DNA from: G963556115 sp963675945
GTDB taxonomy: Bacteria > Planctomycetota > SZUA-567
Length of the DNA: 64,000 nt
Direction of reading: 5' to 3'
Assembly (NCBI GenBank): GCA_963675945.1
Contig: OY780932.1
Coordinates: forward strand, 3,534,001 to 3,598,000
Below, in pieces: positions 17,620 to 27,583 of this stretch. The stretch's first letter is position 1. Every line of letters starts with the position of its first letter. The notes under the pieces are model-generated. The model saw nothing but the letters and a program-made list of their open reading frames with translations, was not told where the DNA came from and made no database searches. Made by a program: the position numbers and the translations under genes.

Positions 17620-19047
17620 TTACTCTTTGATATTCTCAATCCGAGAAAAGATCTCCATATCAAGATTTTTCTCACTCTTAGCGACCATAGTAGCAATTGC
17701 AGTATCACCCATGACATTCAAGGTTGTTCTAGCCATATCCAGTATTCGGTCGATACCTGCAATCAAAGCAATCCCCTCCAACGGCAGCCCCACCGAATTC
17801 AATACCAGCGACAGCATTATTAGACCCGACCCAGGTACCCCAGCAGTACCGACGGCAGCAAGGATCGAAGTAGCGACAATAATTGCATATGACGCCATGG
17901 TAAGCTCTATGCCGTATATCTGCGCCACAAATACCGCACATACCCCTTCATAAATTGCAGTACCGCTCATATTTATCGTAGCACAGAGCGGGAGTACAAA
18001 ACTGGCGATTGACCTGGGCACACCCAGATTATTCTGAGTACAGCGCATAGAAACCGGAAGTGACCCTGCACTGCTGGAGGTAGCGAAGGCAAAGGCAAGA
18101 ACATCTACGATCCCAGAGAAATACCGCCTAGGATTCAGCCCAGAGAGTGCGATAGCCGCGCCATAGACCACCACCCCCTGCACCAGACAGGCCAGGTATA
18201 CCGCCACCACGACTAGCGCCAACCGCTGCAAGGTCTGCAAACCAAAGGAGCTAGTCACCCAGGCCATTAGAAAAAACACGCCAAAAGGCGCAATACTCAT
18301 AATTAGTCCGACCATCACAAACATTGCTTCAGCCAGACCGGTAAAGAAGTCCAGAAGCGGTTTCCCGCGCTCTTTGATCAAGGATATGCATATACCTAGA
18401 AGCAAGGCAAAGACAATTATCTGTAGAATATTACCTTTTGACATAGAACTGAAAGGATTGCTCGGAACAATATTTTTCAACACAGTAATCAGCGTATTGT
18501 CGTCTTCAGATTTATCATGAATTGCATCTGTTTTACCGAGCATACTCTCCGGCAGAGCAATCTCAGCACTGATATTCGCCCCACTTAGTGCCTGCGAAAT
18601 CTTCTCCGCCAACTCTGGATTCGATTTTTCCAGATTATGCAATACCTGCAAATCGACATTCTCTACTCGAATATTTACCGCCCCGGTAACAATCTTGTTC
18701 TTTGCAGCAACTTTAGGCTCAGTCTTGATAATAGCATTTCCCGAACTATCCCCAAGCAATAAATTCGCCGTCAGCAGTCCGAGCGAACTCGAAATAACGG
18801 TAAAGACAACCAGCCCGATCAGAGTCTTCAGCCCAATCCGCCCCATACTCGCTGGATCGCTCATACCAGCAACCCCACAGACCAGGGTAGCAAGAACAAG
18901 CGGCACTACCAGCATTTGAATTGCATTAATAAAGATCTGCCCGATAGGTTTGAAATACTGGGTAAATTCAGGCCCAACCACCAACCCAAAAACAATACCA
19001 AGTACCATACCGATCATAACTCTTAGCCATAACGGTACTTTTCGCAT
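17620..19047 (-). CDS. Dicarboxylate/amino acid:cation symporter (GltP/DctA type)
   Basis: A secondary transporter of 475 residues in the DAACS family, taking up glutamate, aspartate or C4-dicarboxylates with H+ or Na+. The serine-rich hairpin motif ATSSSAGSLPVS and the unwound helix NMSGTAIYEGVCAVF are present, and AAVGTAGVPGSG follows in the second hairpin. A polar insert of roughly 70 residues (about 110-180), rich in charged residues, falls between early membrane helices and lengthens the protein relative to GltP. The gene is monocistronic by spacing. Substrate choice between glutamate and dicarboxylates cannot be settled by eye. Confidence 0.88.
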   Translation of the reverse strand: MRKVPLWLRVMIGMVLGIVFGLVVGPEFTQYFKPIGQIFINAIQMLVVPLVLATLVCGVAGMSDPASMGRIGLKTLIGLVVFTVISSSLGLLTANLLLGDSSGNAIIKTEPKVAAKNKIVTGAVNIRVENVDLQVLHNLEKSNPELAEKISQALSGANISAEIALPESMLGKTDAIHDKSEDDNTLITVLKNIVPSNPFSSMSKGNILQIIVFALLLGICISLIKERGKPLLDFFTGLAEAMFVMVGLIMSIAPFGVFFLMAWVTSSFGLQTLQRLALVVVAVYLACLVQGVVVYGAAIALSGLNPRRYFSGIVDVLAFAFATSSSAGSLPVSMRCTQNNLGVPRSIASFVLPLCATINMSGTAIYEGVCAVFVAQIYGIELTMASYAIIVATSILAAVGTAGVPGSGLIMLSLVLNSVGLPLEGIALIAGIDRILDMARTTLNVMGDTAIATMVAKSEKNLDMEIFSRIENIKE

Positions 19048-19193
19048 AATTCACAAAACTCACTCTCTATTGACAAGGTATGTTAAATGTTATGCTACAT
19101 ATATCCCTGTGTAAAATACCTGATAATATTTTTTTTCGCAACCATAAAAGTTGAAAACCGGAGACTAATGCCTATCACTGCAAAAAAAAACTC

Positions 19194-19730
19194 TCATTTC
19201 TTCTTCTCATCACCCTTCCAGATCGGACGAAGTATCGGTGGCAACTCCTTGGCCGCAGATGGAAAGCGCTTATCGGTAGGTATAGATAAAATCACCTTCT
19301 TCGGAGTGTCGAGGATTGATGACTCAAGGAGCGGCGGAGAATCATCTTGAATTTGTAAAGCAGGAATATGGGCACACTCCGCTTCCGACTCCTCGACGCT
19401 GTCGACAGCCTCAACAATAGCTGTATTTATCTTTTTTTTACTGCTGGGCTCATCCTCAGTATCAGCATTCTCTTTATCTCCCTCGACTAAAGATTCTGTT
19501 AGACTTGCTTGCCCAAGCGCAGCCTCCGGTTGTAGAATGACTTCAGCTGAGTTACAAGCTGCCGGTTCTAGCTCAGACTCAAGCTGTACCCCGGACTCTA
19601 TTTCAGGCAGTGCCGCAGAATCCCCCTCAGCCCCAGTTGGCTCAGACTCAGAAGCTTCTGTACCGAATGCAGCCAGACGAGAGCTTTTTGCAGAATAGTC
19701 TTTAATAGGGCTTGAGGTTAGGCTAGAAGT
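19194..19730 (-). CDS. Frameshifted acidic C-terminal extension of ParA (no start codon)
   Basis: Directly beyond the A10 run at the end of parA, the -1 frame stays open for 178 codons to a TGA at 19194-19196. It contains no ATG, and GTG or TTG appear only in the last 40 codons, so it cannot readily be translated on its own. The predicted segment is rich in Glu, Asp, Ser, Ala and Pro, looks disordered, and ends in a basic KGDEKKK. One extra A in the run would fuse it to ParA through SKKKTSSLTSS. It is either a C-terminal extension made by slippage or frameshifting, an error of one base in the assembly, or a decayed fusion. It resembles no domain I know. Confidence 0.6.
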   Translation of the reverse strand, partial: TSSLTSSPIKDYSAKSSRLAAFGTEASESEPTGAEGDSAALPEIESGVQLESELEPAACNSAEVILQPEAALGQASLTESLVEGDKENADTEDEPSSKKKINTAIVEAVDSVEESEAECAHIPALQIQDDSPPLLESSILDTPKKVILSIPTDKRFPSAAKELPPILRPIWKGDEKKK

Positions 19731-20515
19731 TTTTTTTTTGATACGTCATTATGCCGAAACAGAAATTCTTCCGTAAGCGCTCGATAATCATCACTGCCCC
19801 GACAACTTGAATCATATAAGCCTACAGGCAAGCCATAACTCGGAGCCTCTGCCAAACGAATATTCTTATGCACACCGACAGCGTAAACCTTCTCCGGAAA
19901 AAAGTTCTCAACCTCACTACGCACACTCTGTGCGAGTATCGTCCGACTATCGTACATACAGAAGATAACCCCTGTAACCTCAAGGCCAGGATTGAGATGC
20001 CCCCGTACCAATTCAATTGTATGCACTAGCTGCGACAATCCCCTCAGCGCCAGATACTCTGCCTGCATCGGAACGATAACCTCGGAAGCCAGAGACAAGC
20101 CCGAGACTGTCAGCAAACCCAGACTTGGCGGACAATCCAGGAGGATATAATCATAATTATCAGCAATAGGCAACACCGCATTCTTCAATCTGAGTTCACG
20201 ACTCATCATGTTTACCAGTTCCACCTCAGCAGCCGAGAGATCGATATTGGCCGGCAATACATCAAATCCGCAGACATTTTGAATAGCCTCCTCAATCGGA
20301 AGATCTTCGACCAGAACATTATATATTGACTTCTCGGTGGTATTAGGATCTATCCCGACATGATCGGAGAGATTCCCCTGCGGATCAAGATCAATCAACA
20401 AGACCTTCTTACCATACTCTGACGCCAGAAATGAGCCAATACTCACCGTGGTCGTGGTCTTGCCTACACCACCCTTCTGATTCATAAATGCAATTATCTT
20501 CAAAGCAATCCCCAT
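19718..20515 (-). CDS. parA: ParA/Soj family chromosome-partitioning ATPase
   Basis: A MinD/ParA-type P-loop ATPase that binds DNA as a dimer and moves partition complexes. The deviant Walker A motif KGGVGKTT is at residues 14-21, LLIDLDPQGN is the A' motif, and YILLDCPPSLG is Walker B. Basic ParA-type C-terminal residues follow. The zero-frame product is 265 residues and ends SKKKLLA at an A10 run; the -1 frame continues open far beyond. A TTG five codons in, with GGGG upstream, is an alternative start giving the usual KIIAFMNQKGG beginning. No parB is adjacent, which is unusual for a chromosomal parA and may point to a plasmid-like or orphan ParA. Confidence 0.9.
   Translation of the reverse strand: MGIALKIIAFMNQKGGVGKTTTTVSIGSFLASEYGKKVLLIDLDPQGNLSDHVGIDPNTTEKSIYNVLVEDLPIEEAIQNVCGFDVLPANIDLSAAEVELVNMMSRELRLKNAVLPIADNYDYILLDCPPSLGLLTVSGLSLASEVIVPMQAEYLALRGLSQLVHTIELVRGHLNPGLEVTGVIFCMYDSRTILAQSVRSEVENFFPEKVYAVGVHKNIRLAEAPSYGLPVGLYDSSCRGSDDYRALTEEFLFRHNDVSKKKLLA
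19730..19739 (-). other. A10 slippery run at the end of parA
   Basis: Ten consecutive A residues on the coding strand, read as TCA AAA AAA AAA CTT in the ParA frame. Runs of nine or more A are known sites of transcriptional slippage and ribosomal frameshifting in bacteria, and are also frequent sites of sequencing indels. Confidence 0.7.
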
Positions 20516-20638
20516 TAGCTGAAAAATATTAAATGCTATATTCCTATTATTCAGGAAAAAGAATGTTTGGCAATACTATTCCGGGCATAATTGTCACAAA
20601 TAATCTAAACCAGAATACCGCAAGCTACAACTACAGAC

Positions 20639-21433
20639 TCAGCGCAGATAGATATCAAAGCGTATACTCTTTCCCTTTACCTGTGCCGAAACCCCTTTTT
20701 CAAGTAACGGTGCCTTGAGCGGACGTTTCAGCACCACCCTTTTTACCCTGGTCTGCAAAGCCCCGGCCAGTAATTCCGCAGCGTTATCCCGACTGTCTGT
20801 TGAAAATCGCGCCAGCTGCATCTCCTTCTTTACTTTCGAAGACTTTCGCCTCTCGGGAAACATTGGATCCAGGTATATCGCCTCAAACTCACCGGCTCCA
20901 ACCTTATGGAAGAATTCCAGACTGTCGGCATAATGCAGTACCACTCGCTCCTGTATTATCCTCTGCAACTCCTCTGCTTCAGGATCAAGCTCCACCCGGC
21001 GCAGACCATCCTCGAGCAGACCGGCCATCACCGCAGAACGCTCGAGCAGACAGACCTCACACCCAGCCGCCGCCAGCAACATAGCGTCAGCACCCAACCC
21101 GGCAGTCGCATCCAGCACCCGCCAGCGAACCCTCTCCTTATTATAGCCCACAGCCTTGAGTACCGGTTGCGCCGTATGCATCAGGGTTGAAAGGCGGTAT
21201 CCTCCCCTACCCCGAACAAAATCGACTCGAACCCGCTCCTTGGGGTTCTCCACGTTGATCAGCGCGAGCCCCTCCCGGTCATAACGCAGATATGGTTTCT
21301 CTCTTTCCACCAGCTCAATATCTGAGTCGATAAGCGTAAATCCATAACGCTGCTGCAATATCCTCCCGTGCTCCAGATACTCAGCATCAGGGATATACAG
21401 TAATACCTCCTGAGCGTTACTACCAGTCGGCAT
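20639..21433 (-). CDS. rsmJ: 16S rRNA (guanine-1516 N2)-methyltransferase RsmJ
   Basis: An S-adenosylmethionine-dependent methyltransferase acting on G1516 of 16S rRNA. Family blocks appear in order: DATAGLGADAMLLAAAGCEV (SAM-binding motif I), LLERSAVMAGLLEDGL, AIYLDPMFPERRKSSKVKKEM (the catalytic DPMFP loop) and VVLKRPLKAP. The protein is 264 residues from the ATG at 21433; a GTG four codons earlier is possible. The start lies inside the 3' end of gnd (14-bp overlap), so the two are co-transcribed and probably coupled. Confidence 0.92.
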   Translation of the reverse strand: MPTGSNAQEVLLYIPDAEYLEHGRILQQRYGFTLIDSDIELVEREKPYLRYDREGLALINVENPKERVRVDFVRGRGGYRLSTLMHTAQPVLKAVGYNKERVRWRVLDATAGLGADAMLLAAAGCEVCLLERSAVMAGLLEDGLRRVELDPEAEELQRIIQERVVLHYADSLEFFHKVGAGEFEAIYLDPMFPERRKSSKVKKEMQLARFSTDSRDNAAELLAGALQTRVKRVVLKRPLKAPLLEKGVSAQVKGKSIRFDIYLR

Positions 21434-22838
21434 GAAAAAACTCACCGGCCTCTCGGTCTACCCGTTCAAAGGTATGCGCGCCGAAGTAATCCCGCTGCGC
21501 CTGAATCATATCGGTCCAGAGTCGGCGCGTTTTGAAAGCGGCAAAATAATTGAGGGCACTACTGATAGCCGGCAGCGGCAGTCCACTCTGCATTGCTTGC
21601 GCCACAACCAGACGCCAGTTATTTGCACACCCCTTAATAAGCTCGGCAAATCCCGGAGCCAGCAGCATACTGGAGATATCCGGCTTATCCAGGTAAACCC
21701 CGGCAATGTCACTGAGCATCTTGGAGCGCAGAATACACCCATTGCGCCAGATAGAACTTATCTCAGCAAAATCAAAATCCCAGTTATACTCCTTTCCCGC
21801 AACTCTAAGTACCTCAAAGCCCTGAGCATACGCTACAATTTTAGAGACTAGAACAGTATCGTATATCGCTTCCAGCATCTCCTGCTTATCCCCGTTAAAC
21901 GGTTCCGACACCAGCGGGAAAATCTGCGCCGCCGCCAGACGCTGCTCAATATTTCCACTGCTACACCTGGCGAATACCGCCTCGGCAATTGTCGGCGCGG
22001 CCACGCCGAGATCCAGAGCCAATTGCGCTGTCCACTTCCCCGTACCCTTCTGCCCGGCCCGGTCGAGTATCACCTCCAGTATCGGCTTTGAGGTCACCGT
22101 ATCGACCTTATCCAGAATATCTGCGGTTATCTCGAGCAAAAATCCTCCGAGCGCCCGCTGATTCCATTCCCGAAAGACCTCAGCCAGCTCAGGATAGTCC
22201 AGCCCCAGATAATTCTTCAATAAAAAGTATGCTTCGGCAATTATCTGCATATCGGCATACTCGATTCCATTATGCACCATCTTAACAAAATGCCCAGCCC
22301 CATCTTCACCCATATGCGCGCAGCACGGCTCACCTTCAAACTTGGCCGCAATACGCTCCAGCGGTTCCCTAATCAGTTCATAAGCCTCACGGCTGCCTCC
22401 AGGCATTATCGATGGGCCGTGGCGCGCCCCTTCCTCACCCCCCGAGACCCCTACCCCAAAAAAATGTATGCCCTTTGACTTGAGTTCACCCTCGCGGCGT
22501 ATTGTATCCTTGAAATACGAATTCCCCCCATCGATAATGATATCTCCCGCCTCCAGCAGCGGCACCAGAACCTCAAGACTGGCATCAACCATTGCCCCAG
22601 CCGGCACCATAAGCATTATGCGCCGTGGTCTGGCCAATGCCGCGACAAACCTCTCCACGCTGTCCGCTCCGAGCAGACTCAATCCCACCGCATCCTCAGA
22701 GACAAGTAGCTCATCTACCTTGCTCTGGGTTCGGTTGAAAAGAGCTACCGTATAGCCGCCGTTATCAGCAAAGTTGAGCGCAATGCTCCTACCCATAACG
22801 CCAATCCCATAAACGCCGATATCCGCTTGTGCATTCAT
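21420..22838 (-). CDS. gnd: 6-phosphogluconate dehydrogenase, decarboxylating
   Basis: Third enzyme of the oxidative pentose phosphate pathway: 6-phosphogluconate to ribulose 5-phosphate, CO2 and NAD(P)H. The Rossmann start GVYGIGVMGRSIALNFADNG is followed by DGGNSYFKDT, VSGGEEGARHGPSIMPGG (substrate binding) and MVHNGIEYADMQ with the catalytic Lys just before. The long C-terminus, ending AQRDYFGAHTFERVDREAG, marks the 470-residue dimeric form. The ATG at 22838 is chosen (472 residues), with AAGGTGG upstream. It is the first gene of a two-gene unit with rsmJ. Confidence 0.96.
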   Translation of the reverse strand: MNAQADIGVYGIGVMGRSIALNFADNGGYTVALFNRTQSKVDELLVSEDAVGLSLLGADSVERFVAALARPRRIMLMVPAGAMVDASLEVLVPLLEAGDIIIDGGNSYFKDTIRREGELKSKGIHFFGVGVSGGEEGARHGPSIMPGGSREAYELIREPLERIAAKFEGEPCCAHMGEDGAGHFVKMVHNGIEYADMQIIAEAYFLLKNYLGLDYPELAEVFREWNQRALGGFLLEITADILDKVDTVTSKPILEVILDRAGQKGTGKWTAQLALDLGVAAPTIAEAVFARCSSGNIEQRLAAAQIFPLVSEPFNGDKQEMLEAIYDTVLVSKIVAYAQGFEVLRVAGKEYNWDFDFAEISSIWRNGCILRSKMLSDIAGVYLDKPDISSMLLAPGFAELIKGCANNWRLVVAQAMQSGLPLPAISSALNYFAAFKTRRLWTDMIQAQRDYFGAHTFERVDREAGEFFHADW

Positions 22839-22908
22839 TATTCTATCCACCTTGAGTTGAAACAATACTACCTGAAATAACTGTTGAGCCACCGCCCACT
22901 ATAGAAGA

Positions 22909-22936
22909 ATTATAAGCAGATCAGCTATTTTTTCAA
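22909..22936 (-). promoter_or_regulatory. Sigma-70-type promoter for gnd-rsmJ
   Basis: On the minus strand, TTGAAA (22931-22936) and a perfect TATAAT (22909-22914) are spaced by 16 bp, about 70 bp upstream of the gnd ATG. Confidence 0.6.
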
Positions 22937-23051
22937 TTATTTTAACGTATTATTATAATATCTCTTCACGCTAAGGGCTCACTCTTTCCTCACTTGTTAT
23001 AATCAAAATCCTCTACAAGCATCCAATCACAAAATCACGCTCTTACCTCAA

Positions 23052-23081
23052 AAAAAGCAATAACCTGAGTTATTGCTTTTT
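23052..23081 (-). terminator. Intrinsic terminator after autotransporter 1
   Basis: A 13-bp perfect stem (AAAAAGCAATAAC with its complement) and a CTGA loop, followed on the minus strand by a T run. It lies 45 bp beyond the autotransporter stop. Confidence 0.85.
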
Positions 23082-23125
23082 CACTATATCAATATCAAAA
23101 CACTATCCATACATTTTTTAATTAA

Positions 23126-26100
23126 TTAGAAATCCACCTTCACCCCGACAAGAAAGTTGACATTGAACCCCTTATGCCAGACCCTCTGATCATAACGCCC
23201 ATAGACCGAGACGTTATCCTTAATTAAAGCAGTAATACCCAAGCCCCAGTAAGCCCGGTTTCGCGCCATAGCATTCATCTCGGTAGAGTATGACTGCGCC
23301 CCGAGCGCTGCCGCCGTCACCGTATCCCGATTTCCGCCGGTATCCAGATACTCATACTCCCAGCCGCCCCAAACTTCCGGCAAGAACGCAAGCTTCTCCG
23401 ATACCCGCACCAGTTTACCCGCTTTGAGTCCGACATCCTGTACCAATGAATTAGAGGTAAAGCTCTGATAAGTTACATTTGCCGGCCCCGCCCCGGTCTC
23501 GGTATACTCAGGATCATAAAATAATGTATAATTCAAACCGTAAGTCGGAGTCAGATTGATCGCAAACGGCAGGTCAAAATTATAACCGATCATACCATTA
23601 GCGTTGAAATCCATCCCGGTACGATAACCTCTGGCAGTAGTCCCGTTCCAGATATTCCGGTTTGAATCAATCATGTGAATACCCATAGTCGGCGAAAAAT
23701 CAAAGAAGAAGTTATCCCAGTTAAATGATGAGTACGCCCCCAGCCGCAATGCATTATCCCTGCTGTCACCACCGCCCCAATTAACATTGGTCATATTGAA
23801 GCTGTAGCCGACCAACGCACCCAGACGCAACTCACGCGCTACCGCATAGTCCATACCGACCATCGTACCGACGTTCCAGAAATCATAGCCGATATCACTC
23901 CCGATCGTACCCTGCTGCCCGAAACCGCCGAAGCTGTTCGCCCAGACCGTCATCTTCTTATACTCGGTGGTATCCGCCCCGGCCGTAAAGCCTGATTCAT
24001 ATGCCGCCTCCAGCGTCTCTGCATCCGGCATATCGCTCATGGCCGCGGTAGCCCCTCCAGAGCCGAATGACGAAGCCATCCCCTGCGCAATATTGCCTGA
24101 GCGGAAGTTGATCATCTGATTCTCCACCGTACCGGCCGCCGCCGTAATTGTGGTCAGCGAGGTCATTGTCGTATGCTCTGTCGCTCCGTCACCGATGGTC
24201 TGCTCCACCGCTCTAGCTATTTTATCCCCACTGAGAGTCGTCAGTTCAGCAACATAATTACTCCCGGCGGTATCAAATTCACCCTGATGATCCAGCATAT
24301 AATCCGCCGCCTTTCCGGCAGCCGCCGAACCGCCATGCCCGGTCACCTCGGCATGGATAACACTGCTCCCGCCTCCGCTCGGAGTCCCGGACACCACAAT
24401 ACTCAGACCGTTATTGCTAAGGGTATAGGTTCGGTACGCATCCTCGGTACTCAATACTTTATCATCGCCGAAGGTACTCCCGTCAGCAGCCTGAATCGCC
24501 GCCGTGAAGACATTGGCATAGGTCTCCCCGGAGACCCCGTTCACCCCGTAGACCTCGGATACCGTATCCCCAGCGTTATCCGCATCACTGGTCACAATCT
24601 GCCCCTTAACCTTGGCAAAGACGGTCGTATCGCTCGAGTCACCGAGATCGAGATTCACCTTCGCCCCGCTCACCGTAGTCAGGGTCGCAACTTGTGTATC
24701 AAAGTCCAGGGTTCCGGTCTTACCGACATTGATCGCCTCGGTCGCTCCCATTGTCCAGTTGTTACACATCAATGTTCCATCGACATTGGTCGCGGTAATA
24801 GTGCCGAAGGTCGCCATCCCCTGATGCAGTAACGCCCCAAACTTCCCCTCTCCAACATTGAGGGTATCAATCAGCGTCGTATCGGTACAAATATTCAGCA
24901 TCGCCTCCGATGCATCATCGGTATCCAGCAGGTTTATCGTCCCGATGTGCGAGGTCTCCATAACATTTTGAATCGCGAATGACGCCATATTCGCCACTCC
25001 CGCCCCACCGATATTCACCTCGGTAATCTCTGTTGCTTTACTCCCGGATAAACATGCCGCCGTATTATCTTCGATAACATCATAACGATTTATCGTTATA
25101 CCGGCCGCACTGCCGTCAATCAGGTCAACACTACTCGCTCCCGCTTTTACCGAGACCACATTCAGATTCTGTTCAGTGGTAACTTCTATACTCCCCGTCC
25201 CGCCCAGTTCAAGATTACCCCCACTGAGCGTATCCAGAGTTATATTAAGATCCTGATCCCCACCGGTGGTCAGAGTCTTCCCGCTCGCCAGCCGTACCGA
25301 ATTAAGCGTATTCGATCCTGTTCCCGAATTGATAGTCGTATCCTCATTGAGTGTAAACGTACCAGTGTGGGTCTGGCTCGTCAGGTTGATAGCGTTCGTC
25401 CCTGTAGAATTAAACGTAACTTCATTGGTTAGATCAGCAGTCGTCGTCAGCGTAAAATCACCGCTACCGGTTGCGATCAACTTATCGCTGGCGTCATTTA
25501 CCGACAACCAGGATATCACCGTCTTACCACTGCCGCCGATAGTAACGGTCTGATTCCCCGCCGCAGCCGCATCAATAGTCAGAGTATAGATCGTGGTATC
25601 CGCATTCACCTCCAAACGCTGCGCACCAGTATTTAGAGTATCGAGTGAGTTAATAATAAACTTACCCCCAGTAACCCCGGTATCCTCCAGCTTGAGCGTC
25701 TCTCCCAGGCTGACCGCTGTCAGTGTCTGCGTTCCGGCGGTTGCGTTATTGAAAGTAGTCGTCCCGCCATTCACCGTCAAAGCGGCCACACTCGAAGTCG
25801 TATCCCCGGCATTGACCGTAGTATCCTCGGCTATCGTCAGTTTGAGTACATCAGGCGCATTCAGATCATCGGTCCAGCCGATAGTATTCGTCCCGGTAGT
25901 TTTTATGTCCAAAGTTAAGTACTTCATTGCCTGAGTGTTGGTAAGATCAATATCATCAATCTCCACACCACCATCTCCCGTAAAATTATAAGTACAATCC
26001 ACACTATTCAGATCTACCTCAAAATCATCGACATCAAACTTCGCCCCACTACCGATACTGAGTTCCGCACTACCGTTTGTATTCGTCCCAAGCAGCTTGG

Positions 26101-26899
26101 TCGAAGTCAGACCACCCGTCAACGTAAGCGTCTCATTATTACTGATGGTCAAAGTATTATCACCAGCCCCCAGGTTTACCAACCCTGTAATCTCTGCACT
26201 CGCAGCAAAACTCAGATTATCCGCTCCGGAACTTCCCACGTAGTTTCCACCGATTACCACCCCGTTATCCGAAATATTCGCTGTCAGCGCATTGAAGAAC
26301 ACCCGATCATCACTTCCAGACAGATCAACACCGCCTCCGATCGTCGCCGCACTGTGATTCAAATTGATTGTAACCTTACTATCTCCAACCAAGCCGTTGA
26401 CGATACCGATACCACCCGAAATAGCCGCGCCGGCATTGTTCGCACCAATATTCAGCACCAGCCCGTCACCCCCGGTAAAGTCACAAGATGCATCAATTGT
26501 AATACTATTTACGAGGAGGAATCCGTTACCCGCCCCATCATCCAGCGTAACCGTCAGTGTACCCGACCCACTTGTCGCCCCATTCAGTAACAACGTATCC
26601 AAGTTAGAGTCCGGCTCGGTACTGTTTACATTCACCGTATTCACCACACTATCAGCACCAACCACCGACAACTGGTCATCATTTGCACTGGCAGTGGCCG
26701 TAACCGTAGTTACCGCCCCAACAGTATTATACTGCACATCACCCACTGCCTGCGAACCTCCAACAGCCAGGTCAAGCGTCGTCTCCACTGCCGCTGCACG
26801 CGCTTCCAACCCTGCAAATACCAGCAGACATACTCCCAACCACCAGCCACGCCCAAACCTCGCTACCCCAACGAGAGTCTTTACCCGCTCCTTATTCAT
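23126..26899 (-). CDS. Autotransporter 1 (type V secreted, beta-helical passenger)
   Basis: A 1257-residue secreted protein. A signal peptide spans residues 1 to about 36 (basic start, then WWLGVCLLVFAGLEARA). A long passenger rich in Thr, Ser, Gly, Asn and Val follows, with repeated short strands such as NTLTISNNETLTLTGG, typical of a beta-helix. The last 280 residues form an autotransporter beta-barrel (VWANSFGGFGQQG, GYDFWNVGTMVGMDYA, LPEVWGGWEYEYL), ending in VKVDF with the terminal Phe needed for barrel insertion. It should translocate its passenger through the outer membrane. The barrel closely resembles that of the giant autotransporter at 55-63 kb. GGAGG lies eight bases before the ATG and TATAAT at 26944-26949. 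Confidence 0.9.
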   Translation of the reverse strand: MNKERVKTLVGVARFGRGWWLGVCLLVFAGLEARAAAVETTLDLAVGGSQAVGDVQYNTVGAVTTVTATASANDDQLSVVGADSVVNTVNVNSTEPDSNLDTLLLNGATSGSGTLTVTLDDGAGNGFLLVNSITIDASCDFTGGDGLVLNIGANNAGAAISGGIGIVNGLVGDSKVTINLNHSAATIGGGVDLSGSDDRVFFNALTANISDNGVVIGGNYVGSSGADNLSFAASAEITGLVNLGAGDNTLTISNNETLTLTGGLTSTKLLGTNTNGSAELSIGSGAKFDVDDFEVDLNSVDCTYNFTGDGGVEIDDIDLTNTQAMKYLTLDIKTTGTNTIGWTDDLNAPDVLKLTIAEDTTVNAGDTTSSVAALTVNGGTTTFNNATAGTQTLTAVSLGETLKLEDTGVTGGKFIINSLDTLNTGAQRLEVNADTTIYTLTIDAAAAGNQTVTIGGSGKTVISWLSVNDASDKLIATGSGDFTLTTTADLTNEVTFNSTGTNAINLTSQTHTGTFTLNEDTTINSGTGSNTLNSVRLASGKTLTTGGDQDLNITLDTLSGGNLELGGTGSIEVTTEQNLNVVSVKAGASSVDLIDGSAAGITINRYDVIEDNTAACLSGSKATEITEVNIGGAGVANMASFAIQNVMETSHIGTINLLDTDDASEAMLNICTDTTLIDTLNVGEGKFGALLHQGMATFGTITATNVDGTLMCNNWTMGATEAINVGKTGTLDFDTQVATLTTVSGAKVNLDLGDSSDTTVFAKVKGQIVTSDADNAGDTVSEVYGVNGVSGETYANVFTAAIQAADGSTFGDDKVLSTEDAYRTYTLSNNGLSIVVSGTPSGGGSSVIHAEVTGHGGSAAAGKAADYMLDHQGEFDTAGSNYVAELTTLSGDKIARAVEQTIGDGATEHTTMTSLTTITAAAGTVENQMINFRSGNIAQGMASSFGSGGATAAMSDMPDAETLEAAYESGFTAGADTTEYKKMTVWANSFGGFGQQGTIGSDIGYDFWNVGTMVGMDYAVARELRLGALVGYSFNMTNVNWGGGDSRDNALRLGAYSSFNWDNFFFDFSPTMGIHMIDSNRNIWNGTTARGYRTGMDFNANGMIGYNFDLPFAINLTPTYGLNYTLFYDPEYTETGAGPANVTYQSFTSNSLVQDVGLKAGKLVRVSEKLAFLPEVWGGWEYEYLDTGGNRDTVTAAALGAQSYSTEMNAMARNRAYWGLGITALIKDNVSVYGRYDQRVWHKGFNVNFLVGVKVDF

Positions 26900-26943
26900 T
26901 TAATCAGCCTCCACTAATCAAAACGCTCAAAAACAATAATCCT

Positions 26944-26949
26944 ATTATA
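26944..26949 (-). promoter_or_regulatory. TATAAT -10 element upstream of autotransporter 1
   Basis: A perfect -10 hexamer on the minus strand, 44 bp upstream of the ATG. No convincing -35 element was seen at the proper spacing, so an activator may be needed. Confidence 0.35.
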
Positions 26950-27583
26950 TACCACAAATAAAAGGTGAGGAAAATCGCTAGAACAAAGTTAAACTAATCT
27001 AAGTTCATTATAAACATATAACACTTATAATCAACACTAAAAATTTGTAAATTTTTAGAATGGAAGTGTAAAATACAATCAGAGCAAACAAATATTCATT
27101 TATAAAAACACTCACATTCCCCAAAAAATACAGTTAGATAAATATTAGTCATAATTAATCCCGCAATAATTACAACAATATGGTTTACCCCAAAAAATCA
27201 ATATGAAGCCATTCACATAACATATATGTGCTATAAATTACCCATTATTTATAACTTAAGCACCTCAATACCAATAAATATTTAACCAGCAACAAGTTAA
27301 AATTCATTTAATAATATCGTAAATATACTGCACATTTGCTTAATATTGTATTATTTATGCTATAACCCCGGTCATTTATGTGATACTGCTTAAATCAGTA
27401 AAAATACATATTATTATTTGAGCAATAACTTTTGCATCAATATCTCGCTTTCCTCTGTATCCAAGCTTATTCAACCTTTAATTTACCCAACATGCTGGTG
27501 GTTTTACAACTATCCATTATTTACCGCCACAACCTCCATCCTCCTGCTTACCAACTTCCGGTTAATAAGCGCCCAACATAATA
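26950..27583. other. Long AT-rich intergenic region upstream of autotransporter 1
   Basis: No coding frame or RNA gene was recognised. It is very A/T rich and contains a 10-bp perfect palindrome with a 2-nt spacer at 27037-27058 (CTAAAAATTT, GT, AAATTTTTAG). The region could hold regulatory sites for the autotransporter. Confidence 0.45.

Noticed and set aside
24173..24832. 219-codon plus-strand frame opposite autotransporter 1
   Set aside because: Shadow of the autotransporter reading frame, which has a signal peptide and a complete barrel.
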